Assembly (NCBI RefSeq): GCF_000961095.1
Contig: NZ_CP011058.1
Span: forward strand, 3,437,501 to 3,501,500
Direction of reading: 5' to 3'
Length of the DNA stretch: 64,000 nucleotides
From: Paenibacillus beijingensis
GTDB lineage: Bacteria; Bacillota; Bacilli; Paenibacillales; Paenibacillaceae
The translations under genes and the position numbers were made by a program. The notes beneath the pieces were generated by a model. That model did no database searches. It was not told where the DNA came from and saw only the letters and a list, made by a program, of their open reading frames with translations. Each line of letters begins with the position of its first letter. Within the stretch, counting starts at the first letter, position 1. This document shows, in pieces, positions 57,775-64,000 of the stretch.

Positions 57775-58476
57775 ATGCTTCGATTCCTGTTCGGCGAATC
57801 GCCGCATACGCCGCAGGGTGAGCTTGCGGATGCGGTGAAATCGATGACGGCCGCGGCCGCCTATTTCCGCCGGGAAGCGGAGCGGGGCCGCGACATGAAC
57901 CACAAGCAACGGACATACGAAATATGGACGCTCGGCCTGATCTCGTCGCTCGATGAGCTTGAGCAGAGCCATTATGCCGCACAACGGTTCGGAAGCCGCA
58001 TCCGGAGCGATACGTATGCCGGATTAACGGATGAAGAGCGGCTTGATTACCGGCGTTACGTCTATTTCGACAAAAATATGTTTATCCGGCTGTTCGCCCT
58101 GCTCGATAAGCTTGGTACGCTGCTGAACGATCGGCTGGCGCTTGAAACGGAGCGGGTGAAGCCGTATTTTTCGTATTTCACGGTGCTGCGGCGGATGCGG
58201 GAGCGCAGGCTGCACGGGCAGCTTGCGGCAGCTTTGAACGAAGTGAACGACAAATACGAGGATTCGATGACGCGACTGCGCAAACGGCGGAACGTCGAAG
58301 TGCACAATATGAACTCTGAGCTGCAGGACGACTTGGCGCAGAGCCGTCTTCATTACGGGACGGAGATGAAGCTGGAAAATTTGCAGCAGCAAATCGACGA
58401 TTCCGCGGCGGGACTGGCCATGGCTGCGGAAACGCTGCGAATCGCGTTTGACTACCTGAACTCCGCGCGGAGATAG
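57775..58476 (+). CDS. HEPN-like helical protein (Cthe_2314-type)
   Basis: 233 residues, all helical. The pattern RKRRNVEVHNMNSEL near 175-189 has the R-x4-H signature of HEPN domains (RNVEVH), and length and style resemble the Cthe_2314 HEPN group found in Firmicutes. Many HEPN proteins are RNases in toxin pairs; no MNT nucleotidyltransferase or antitoxin-like gene is adjacent, so another role is equally possible. AAGGAGGACGAC precedes ATG 57775. The 120 bases before it hold a GGTTTTG/CAAAACC stem and an imperfect direct repeat. Confidence 0.65.
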   Translation: MLRFLFGESPHTPQGELADAVKSMTAAAAYFRREAERGRDMNHKQRTYEIWTLGLISSLDELEQSHYAAQRFGSRIRSDTYAGLTDEERLDYRRYVYFDKNMFIRLFALLDKLGTLLNDRLALETERVKPYFSYFTVLRRMRERRLHGQLAAALNEVNDKYEDSMTRLRKRRNVEVHNMNSELQDDLAQSRLHYGTEMKLENLQQQIDDSAAGLAMAAETLRIAFDYLNSARR

Positions 58477-58531
58477 CATTCCTGAATATGGTATACTGGC
58501 ACCATGCATATGTAGTCGGGGAGGGAGAAGC

Positions 58532-59308
58532 TTGGAGCTGCAGGGCCGCACCGTACTGATCACGGGAAGTGCAAAGGGATTGGGCCGGCGTACTGCTATG
58601 GAGCTTGGCGCCAAAGGCTGCAATGTCGTACTGAACTACAAAACGAGCGAAGCGGAAGCGCTGCGGCTGTGCGCGGAAATATCGGATCTCGGCGTCGGCT
58701 GCGCCGCCGTGCAGGCGGATATTTCGCAGCCGGACGACGTCGAGCGGCTCGGCGCGGAAGCGGAGAGGCTGTTCGGCGGCGTTGACATTCTGGTTAACAA
58801 TGCGGGGCCGTTCATCCGGGAGCGGCGCGTATTCGCCGAGTATGATCGCGAAGATATCGTCGGACTGCTGCACGGCAATCTTCTTGGCGCCATGCTGCTC
58901 GATCATCGGCTGCTGCCGGGCATGAGAGAGCGAAGGTGGGGTCGCATCGTGCACTTCGGCTTTGGCCGTGCAATGGAAGGCAGAGCCTGGCCGCACCGCG
59001 CCGTATATGCCGCCGCCAAGACGGGTCTTGTATCGTTTACCAAGACACTGGCCGTCGAGGAAGCGGAATACGGCATTACCGTCAATATGGTCTGTCCGGG
59101 AGATATCCGCGGCGAGAATAAAGAGAAGTCGATTTCCGAAGTGATCGGCGTACCTGACGACGAATCGCCGCGCGGAAGGCCGGGTACGGGCGAGGATGTT
59201 GCCAGGGTCATCACCTTTTTGTGCCTGCCGCAGTCCGATTTTTTAACCGGTAACATCATTGACGTAACCGGAGGGCTCGACCCGATCCGGCCGTCCATCA
59301 AACGGTAG
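58532..59308 (+). CDS. Short-chain dehydrogenase/reductase with atypical serine site
   Basis: 258 residues. Rossmann motif TGSAKGLGRR (11-20), NNAGP, and the YAAAK catalytic Tyr/Lys pair. The usual catalytic serine in RIVNISS is replaced: GRIVHFGFGRAM. The B. subtilis YmfI branch has a similar GFG feature, so this group may be genuine rather than broken. Substrate unknown; FabG-like by eye. TTG 58532 is chosen because GGGGAGGGAG precedes it. Terminator at 59363 follows. Confidence 0.87.
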   Translation: MELQGRTVLITGSAKGLGRRTAMELGAKGCNVVLNYKTSEAEALRLCAEISDLGVGCAAVQADISQPDDVERLGAEAERLFGGVDILVNNAGPFIRERRVFAEYDREDIVGLLHGNLLGAMLLDHRLLPGMRERRWGRIVHFGFGRAMEGRAWPHRAVYAAAKTGLVSFTKTLAVEEAEYGITVNMVCPGDIRGENKEKSISEVIGVPDDESPRGRPGTGEDVARVITFLCLPQSDFLTGNIIDVTGGLDPIRPSIKR

Positions 59309-59362
59309 CCGTTCAGGTATTGGCTAAAAAAACGTAACCCGAATAACGACGGAGCGGAACAA

Positions 59363-59412
59363 AAAAGAGTCTTTCCGGCGGTTTAACGAACCCGCATCGG
59401 AAAGACTCTTTT
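59363..59412. terminator. Bidirectional terminator
   Basis: AAAAGAGTCTTTCCG (59363-59377) pairs with CGGAAAGACTCTTTT (59398-59412). It ends the SDR gene (+) and the convergent Nfu gene (-). Confidence 0.92.
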
Positions 59413-59445
59413 AATTCGTATCGTTGCTTTTGTGAAGCGCTCATA

Positions 59446-59691
59446 TTAGAATACTTGAACAACCTCTTGCACGCCTTCCACTTCTTCAAGCAAAGCGCGC
59501 TCGATGCCGGCTTTCAGCGTAATGGTGGAACTAGGGCAGCTGCCGCATGCGCCCATCAGACGCAATTTAACGATGCCGTCCTCCACGTCAACCAGTTCAA
59601 CGTCACCGCCGTCGCGCTGCAGAAACGGGCGGAGTTTGTCCAGAACGTCGAGCACTTCATCATACATCGTGCTTTGTGCATTCTCGCTCAT
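59446..59691 (-). CDS. nfu: NifU C-terminal-like Fe-S scaffold (YutI-like)
   Basis: 81 residues. A single Nfu domain: LDKLRPFLQRDGGDVELVDVEDGIVKLRLMGACGSCPSS with the CxxC pair C49 and C52. It carries and transfers an Fe-S cluster to target proteins. B. subtilis YutI is the same size. It is divergent from a yuzB-like gene; yutI, yuzB, yutJ and yutM cluster in Bacillus too, so this is conserved synteny. AAAGGAG precedes ATG 59691. Confidence 0.93.
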   Translation of the reverse strand: MSENAQSTMYDEVLDVLDKLRPFLQRDGGDVELVDVEDGIVKLRLMGACGSCPSSTITLKAGIERALLEEVEGVQEVVQVF

Positions 59692-59795
59692 TGCAATTCA
59701 CTCCTTTCTCCCCTATTATAATACAAAGCCATTCAAATGAAAATGGACTCCTTAAACCGGCACGCCCGGTATTTTTGTATAAGCAGGTGAACATC

Positions 59796-60068
59796 ATGCT
59801 GAAACCAATGATTGAATTTTGCGCCAGCAACATGCATCATGGCACCCGAAGGCTCCTCGAGAAGCTCGAAGAGAATCCCGAACTGGATGTCATCGAGTAC
59901 GGCTGTCTGGGCAACTGCGGCGAATGCTACCTGGCGCCGTTTGCGCTTGTGAACGGAGAGATTGTCTCCGCTGAAGATGTGGAACAGCTTGAAGAGCGGA
60001 TCCGGGACGTGCTGAAGGACCAGCAGGCGGACCGGGAAGCGCTGGACAAGCTGATCGACGATCTGTAA
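59796..60068 (+). CDS. YuzB-like protein (DUF1450)
   Basis: 90 residues. Cysteines C9, C37, C41 and C44 in IEFCASNMHHG and YGCLGNCGECY, a conserved set likely to bind a metal or cluster. It belongs to the YuzB/DUF1450 family; function unknown. AGCAGGTG precedes ATG 59796; the longer open frame begins in the Nfu promoter region. Lies between nfu and the NADH-dehydrogenase-like gene, as in Bacillus. Confidence 0.88.
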   Translation: MLKPMIEFCASNMHHGTRRLLEKLEENPELDVIEYGCLGNCGECYLAPFALVNGEIVSAEDVEQLEERIRDVLKDQQADREALDKLIDDL

Positions 60069-60098
60069 GCGCGAACCGGCCGCCGGCCGGCTTGTCCG

Positions 60099-61166
60099 CT
60101 ATCCGAAGTGACGCTTGGATTTCCAGAGCACGCCGCTCTTAAGCAGACGGGGCACACGTCCGACGAGCGACGTTTTGCCCATCAAACCGAACCCGGCTTT
60201 TTTGCCGAGGGAGCCGAGTACGCCCTTGAGCCTGATCGGGGACATCTTCGGCTCTTTGCCTTTCCAAAGCGCCTGCATCACTTCCGCGACCTGCTTGCCC
60301 ATTGCGCCCGCGAGCTGCCCGCTTGGGGAATAAGGGACGGATGCGCAGTCGCCGATGACAAACACGTTCGTATGCTCCGGAAGCTGATAAAAATCATTGA
60401 CCACTAGCCGGCCCTGCTTATCTTTCGGCAAGTTTAAACGCTGCACAATCTCAACCGGCTGAATGCCGGCCGTCCATACCGTGACGTCGGTCAGAATCGT
60501 CTCGCCCGACTTGCAGTCGTGAAGCGCTCCTTGCTCAACACGGTCTAACGAAACGTTTCCGCGCATTTCCACATGATGCTCGACAAACCAGGAGCTCACA
60601 TAACGTTTCAGCGTGCCCGGGAATGCAGACAGTACGCTGCTTCCCCGGTCGATAATCCGGATGTTCAAATCCGGCCGGCTTTCCCGCAGCTCTGCAGCCA
60701 CCTCGACGCCGCTCAGTCCGCCCCCGATAATCGACACTTGTCCGTAAGGCTTCGTATCGTTGATCAGCTGGTACGTTTTGCGTGTCGAGGAAAAGCTTTG
60801 GATACTGGAAGAGTATTGCTGCGCGCCTTCGATGCCGTGGTAGTTGTCCGTACAGCCGAGCGCAATGACGAGCCAGTCGTAAGAAAGAGGATCTTGGCCT
60901 GCCAGATAAACCAGCTTGTTCGCCGGATCGATTTCCGTCACTTCACCGTACGTGAGCAGCAGCCGCGGGTCGGAAGGAAACAATACCCGCAGTTCATGAT
61001 CCGAAGCGGTTCCCGCCGCAAGCGCGTAATATTCTGTCTTGAGGCCTTGAAACGGCATCCGGTCAATCATAACAAGGCTAACATCGCTGGGGACATCCCC
61101 GTCGAGCAGCTCCTGCGCTAAAGCCAAACCGCCGTATCCGCCGCCCAGAATGACAAAACGTTTCAT
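60099..61166 (-). CDS. NAD(P)/FAD-dependent oxidoreductase (YutJ-like NDH-2 family)
   Basis: 355 residues. FAD-binding start FVILGGGYGGLALAQEL, second nucleotide-binding site VSIIGGGLSGVEVAAEL, VTVWTAGIQP and FVIGDCASVP. This is the type II NADH dehydrogenase layout; B. subtilis YutJ is the usual match beside YuzB. It would oxidise NADH and pass electrons to menaquinone at the membrane, but its C-terminus lacks a clear hydrophobic anchor and ends in a basic stretch. ATG 61166 is preferred over GTG 61175. Near mqnE and nfu, so respiratory role fits. Confidence 0.9.
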   Translation of the reverse strand: MKRFVILGGGYGGLALAQELLDGDVPSDVSLVMIDRMPFQGLKTEYYALAAGTASDHELRVLFPSDPRLLLTYGEVTEIDPANKLVYLAGQDPLSYDWLVIALGCTDNYHGIEGAQQYSSSIQSFSSTRKTYQLINDTKPYGQVSIIGGGLSGVEVAAELRESRPDLNIRIIDRGSSVLSAFPGTLKRYVSSWFVEHHVEMRGNVSLDRVEQGALHDCKSGETILTDVTVWTAGIQPVEIVQRLNLPKDKQGRLVVNDFYQLPEHTNVFVIGDCASVPYSPSGQLAGAMGKQVAEVMQALWKGKEPKMSPIRLKGVLGSLGKKAGFGLMGKTSLVGRVPRLLKSGVLWKSKRHFG

Positions 61167-61271
61167 CGTATCCACAACCTTATCTTCTCGAATCTTTTCC
61201 TAATGTTTCCAACGCATTTCATCCATATCATATAAGGGTTGTTAACCTAATATGCGCCTCGCTGAAGCGGC

Positions 61272-62375
61272 TTACTCATACACTTTGATTTCGTTGTAAA
61301 AGGTGTCCCGTTCCACCGGAATGCGGCCTGCCCCTTTAATGAGCCAGACCAAATCTTCACGCGACAGCCCTGCCGGCGTCAGCGCGCCGGCCGAATGGCT
61401 GATCCGCTCGCGCACAAGCGTCCCATGCGCATCGGAGGCGCCCATCGTCAGGGATACCTGCGTCAGCTGCGGGCCGATGTTGATGAAATACGCTTTGATG
61501 TGCTGGAAATTATCGAGCATGAGACGCCCGATCGCAATCGTCTTCAAGTCCTCGTATGCCGAATTGCGGCGACGGATGCCCGCTTTAGGACTGGACGGCT
61601 GCATCGACAGCGGAATAAAGACCATGAAGCCGTTCGTTTCATCCTGCAGCTCGCGCAGCTGCGCCATATGGTCGATGCGCTGCTCGTACGTTTCCACCGA
61701 GCCGTACAGCATCGTCGTATGCGTGCGCAGGCCGAGTTCGTGCGCGGCGCGGTGAACGGCGAGGTATTGGCTTACGTTCGCTTTTTCCACGCGCATCTTC
61801 TGACGGTACTGATCGGACAAAATTTCCGCTCCGCCGCCCGTAAGCGACTCGAGCCCCGCTTTCATAAGCTCCTGCAGCACTTCCTTGTAGCTGAGACCGC
61901 TGATGCGGGAGAAGAAATCAATTTCTGCCGCCGTATAAGCTTTCAGCGTGACATGCGGGTATTTTTCCTTGAGCGCTTTAAGCGAATCTACATAGTATTG
62001 AAACGGAACATGGGGGTTATGCCCGCCGACGATATGGAATTCCCGGACGCCGGGGTGAATATGCTGCTCGATATACTCGATCATTTCCGCACCCGACAGC
62101 GTGTAGGACCCTTCCTCTCCCTGATCCTTGCGGAAGCTGCAGAAGGCGCAGTGCGCTTCGCATACGTTCGTAAAGTACAGTGTCATCGTATCGATAAAAT
62201 AAACCTTTTTGCCGTTTTTGCGCAGATTCACCTCATTGGCCATTTGGCCGATCGTCAGCAAATCGTCGGACTTGTACAGGAATACGCCTTCTTCCCGCGT
62301 TATTCGCTCGCCATGCCGGACTTTTTCCATGATGTCCAGCATTTTCCGGTCTTCAGTCGGTAGTATGACGCTCAT
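61272..62375 (-). CDS. mqnE: Aminofutalosine synthase
   Basis: 367 residues, radical SAM enzyme with C72-x3-C76-x2-C79 (NVCEAHCAFCSF). It shows MqnE traits: FHIVGGHNPHVPFQYY, LTGGGAEIL, HTTMLYGSVET, FIPLSMQPS and MGASDAHGTLV. The reaction joins 3-[(1-carboxyvinyl)oxy]benzoate with SAM to give 6-amino-6-deoxyfutalosine. It shows that this organism makes menaquinone by the futalosine route, unlike B. subtilis. AAGGAGG precedes ATG 62375. Other mqn genes are not in the window; the UbiD at 55880 may belong to the pathway. Confidence 0.92.
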   Translation of the reverse strand: MSVILPTEDRKMLDIMEKVRHGERITREEGVFLYKSDDLLTIGQMANEVNLRKNGKKVYFIDTMTLYFTNVCEAHCAFCSFRKDQGEEGSYTLSGAEMIEYIEQHIHPGVREFHIVGGHNPHVPFQYYVDSLKALKEKYPHVTLKAYTAAEIDFFSRISGLSYKEVLQELMKAGLESLTGGGAEILSDQYRQKMRVEKANVSQYLAVHRAAHELGLRTHTTMLYGSVETYEQRIDHMAQLRELQDETNGFMVFIPLSMQPSSPKAGIRRRNSAYEDLKTIAIGRLMLDNFQHIKAYFINIGPQLTQVSLTMGASDAHGTLVRERISHSAGALTPAGLSREDLVWLIKGAGRIPVERDTFYNEIKVYE

Positions 62376-62585
62376 GATGCAACCTCCTTATAGGTAATCA
62401 AAAAACAGCTTCGATTCCGCCTGAATTTTTTCCAGGATTGTGAAAAAAAGAACTTGTTCGCTCCACAAAAACACGTCTTGTTTATTATAAACTGCATATA
62501 CTAAAGCTTCAATGAGAAAAACTCGTATCGGAGTCATTCGAAGATGAGCGACCGCGTTTAGAGGTGAGCTCGGGGCAGCCATGCC

Positions 62586-62615
62586 TTGAGCGATTTCGGC
62601 TGTTTGGAGTATAAT
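62586..62615 (+). promoter_or_regulatory. Probable sigma-A promoter of the HesB/IscA gene
   Basis: TTGAGC (62586-62591), 18-base spacer, TATAAT (62610-62615), 35 bases before the start codon. Confidence 0.6.
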
Positions 62616-62649
62616 GAAGAAACAGGAAGATGAAATGGAGGGATAACGC

Positions 62650-63009
62650 ATGATCGCAATCAGCGAATCGGCATCGGATAAAATTAAGGAAATGCTCGCC
62701 TCAGAGGAAAGCGCGGATTTGTTCCTTCGTATCGGCGTGAAGGAGGGCGGCTGCAGCGGCTTCTCCTACGGTATGGGCTTCGACGACGAGCATCACGATA
62801 ATGACAAAGAAATGGAAGTTCAAGGCCTGAAAGTGGTCGTCGACGGCGACAGCATCGTTTATTTGAACGGCCTCGAAATCGACTGGAAAGAATCCGCGAT
62901 GGGCGGCGGTTTTACCATTCATAACCCGAACGCCACCGCAACGTGCGGGTGTGGCTCGAGCTTCCGCACGGCGGCTGCGGCCGGCAAGCCGAATCCGGAG
63001 CAGTGCTGA
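62650..63009 (+). CDS. A-type Fe-S carrier protein (HesB/IscA, YutM-like)
   Basis: 119 residues. Conserved cysteines C35 (GGCSGFSY) and C99, C101 (TCGCGSSF) bind the cluster; the fold is the HesB beta sandwich. It accepts Fe-S clusters and delivers them to targets, possibly to MqnE or other radical SAM enzymes, which is speculation. B. subtilis YutM lies in the same gene neighbourhood (yutI, yuzB, yutJ). AAATGGAGG precedes ATG 62650. It is divergent from mqnE. Confidence 0.94.
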   Translation: MIAISESASDKIKEMLASEESADLFLRIGVKEGGCSGFSYGMGFDDEHHDNDKEMEVQGLKVVVDGDSIVYLNGLEIDWKESAMGGGFTIHNPNATATCGCGSSFRTAAAAGKPNPEQC

Positions 63010-63046
63010 TTAGAAAATCGGTCGAATAAAATTTGATTGTTAATTT

Positions 63047-63096
63047 ACCTCCTTAATGTGTGAATGTCGTACATTCATTATTTTGAGGAGGTTTTT
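63047..63096 (+). terminator. Terminator after the HesB/IscA gene
   Basis: ACCTCCT (63047-63053) pairs with AGGAGGT (63086-63092), with an inner TGAATGT/ACATTCA stem, then TTTTT. The outer left arm resembles an anti-Shine-Dalgarno sequence, by coincidence I believe. Confidence 0.82.
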
Positions 63097-63228
63097 GTTT
63101 GCTTAAAGGTATTTGCCAAGCATTCCGGGATGTCTGCCGCTCAGTCGGGTGCTTTCTATTCCTGAAGTAACGGGAGTATACTTGTTAGAATGATAGATCA
63201 GTACAGCTAAATTGTGGAGGAGATTGCG

Positions 63229-63645
63229 TTGAAAAGAACTGTAGGTTTGATTGTTGCCGTAACAACGTTTTTTCTTCTTGTAACGAAATCGCTTTATGTA
63301 GAACGGATCGAACTCTACGTTATCATTGTTTCTCTTTCTCTTATTGCAATCGTTTTTAATCTAACCTCTAAACAATGGAAAAAGTCCGGAGAGATTGTAG
63401 CAAGCTCAGCCATTGTAGGATCTGTATTTTTCTGGGTATTTGCTTTGACCGATTTAATCGCAGACCATTTTATGTACTTTCTCCCGTCAGGAAATGAGGA
63501 TGGCCGGCCTTTACCATTAGTTTTGAAAATCCAGGAGTTCAGTGATGATTTATTTATTGCAAGCATTACAGCCTTGATACCGGCAGTTTTAATCTCTTTT
63601 CTGTCAACAACATTATTTGCGAAAGTTATTACGAAAAGAACATAG
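63229..63645 (+). CDS. Small integral membrane protein of unknown function
   Basis: 138 residues with four likely spans: VGLIVAVTTFFLLVTKSLYV, LYVIIVSLSLIAIVFNL, IVGSVFFWVFALTDLIADHF and IASITALIPAVLISFLST. A polar loop between spans 3 and 4 contains SGNEDGRPLPLVLKIQEF. The DNA is AT-richer than neighbouring genes, which may point to a different origin. TTG 63229 has GGAGGAG at 6 bases. No family recognised. Confidence 0.72.
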   Translation: MKRTVGLIVAVTTFFLLVTKSLYVERIELYVIIVSLSLIAIVFNLTSKQWKKSGEIVASSAIVGSVFFWVFALTDLIADHFMYFLPSGNEDGRPLPLVLKIQEFSDDLFIASITALIPAVLISFLSTTLFAKVITKRT

Positions 63646-63852
63646 GATTTGTTCCTCAACTTCCGTTAAGAGATATTTTACGAGGACTCTCACTCACCAA
63701 GAAGAATAAACCGAACATAAACCACGCCTACAATGATTTACGCTCAAGGAAGTTACCCCGAAAAACAGAATTCGGTATTAAAAGCGAGTCCGAGGAATAG
63801 CTGAACTCTCTACGCCGGTTCGTTTAAATTCATAAGTGAGGATGAATAAATC

Positions 63853-64000
63853 TTGTTGCTTGAAAAAAATCTGTCTCCGCGATTTGACCCGCTTGTTAAA
63901 CATGTTAAAAATCTTCATGATTTAAGAATGGCTTCCGCATCCGCACTAATGGTCATACATAACGATAAAATTGTTGCCGAAACGTATCACAGTTTTCTCT
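63853..64000 (+). CDS. Serine hydrolase (beta-lactamase family), 3'-truncated by window end
   Basis: The first 49 codons of a gene running off the window: TTG 63853 with GAGG upstream, then FDPLVKHVKNLHDLRMASAS and ALMVIHNDKIVAETYHSFL. The last segment is the usual first strand pair of class C beta-lactamase-like serine hydrolases (V-x-x-GK-x-V-x-E-x-Y). No signal peptide is seen, so it may be cytoplasmic. The active-site SxxK would lie outside the window. AT-rich like the preceding gene. Confidence 0.55.
   Translation, partial: MLLEKNLSPRFDPLVKHVKNLHDLRMASASALMVIHNDKIVAETYHSFL

Noticed and set aside
62388..62651. An 87-codon minus-strand open frame between mqnE and the HesB/IscA gene
   Set aside because: It overlaps the promoter region of both divergent genes and has no RBS or homology.

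Overview
The window looks like part of the chromosome of an endospore-forming member of the Paenibacillaceae (Paenibacillus or a close relative). The evidence is a GC content that looks moderate (around 50 percent by eye), strong GGAGG ribosome binding sites with many TTG/GTG starts, a T-box leader before trpS, an alpha/beta SASP with a sigma-G promoter, a gerQ/cwlJ pair, a YjcZ-type peptide and the yutI-yuzB-yutJ-yutM set known from Bacillus. No rRNA, tRNA, CRISPR array or complete mobile element was recognised.

Layout. (1) 1-13509: a tight run of same-strand genes for a Wzx/Wzy-type acidic exopolysaccharide: priming phosphoglycosyl transferase (cut by the window edge), five glycosyltransferases, polymerase, flippase, two hexapeptide acyltransferases, a pyruvyl transferase, ManC and UDP-glucose dehydrogenase. 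(2) 13510-18127: a repeat-rich gap with a leader terminator, then four exported or membrane-anchored proteins of unknown function. Two of them share an unrecognised C-terminal two-cysteine domain. (3) 18133-23569: XRE regulator, HNH protein, CAP-domain and LysM/3D-domain wall proteins, polysaccharide deacetylase, CE7 esterase. (4) 23637-31154, minus strand: a MHYT-PAS-GGDEF-EAL c-di-GMP protein and a coupled operon of dnaE-type polymerase, DUF72 protein, family-4 uracil-DNA glycosylase and a small protein. (5) 31445-39984: small acidic proteins, a chemoreceptor without an external sensor domain, an ArsP-type permease with a His-rich loop, T-box/trpS, SASP, YfhP-like protein, gerQ and cwlJ.

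(6) 40246-48837: ctaB and a Sco protein, a frameshifted AEC transporter, a Toprim protein, YjcZ, an MFS transporter, a membrane transglutaminase and a class B penicillin-binding protein. (7) 48838-49913: mostly non-coding, with strong hairpins and a decayed DUF3888-like gene. (8) 49914-54277: HAD phosphatase, DUF456, ThuA, a MurJ/YtgP-type flippase and a thioredoxin. (9) 54334-54956: non-coding, with a structured element and foldback repeats. (10) 54957-64000: ctaA, a UbiD decarboxylase, a HEPN-like protein, an SDR, Nfu, YuzB, YutJ, the radical-SAM enzyme MqnE, an A-type Fe-S carrier, a small membrane protein and the start of a serine hydrolase.

Themes. Cell-envelope building dominates: EPS, wall hydrolases, PBP, flippases and transglutaminase. 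Respiratory-chain assembly (heme O/A, Sco, MqnE and possibly UbiD for menaquinone by the futalosine route) and spore coat/germination are the other two. The least understood parts are the surface-protein cluster at 14.2-18.1 kb and the dnaE-DUF72-UDG operon.
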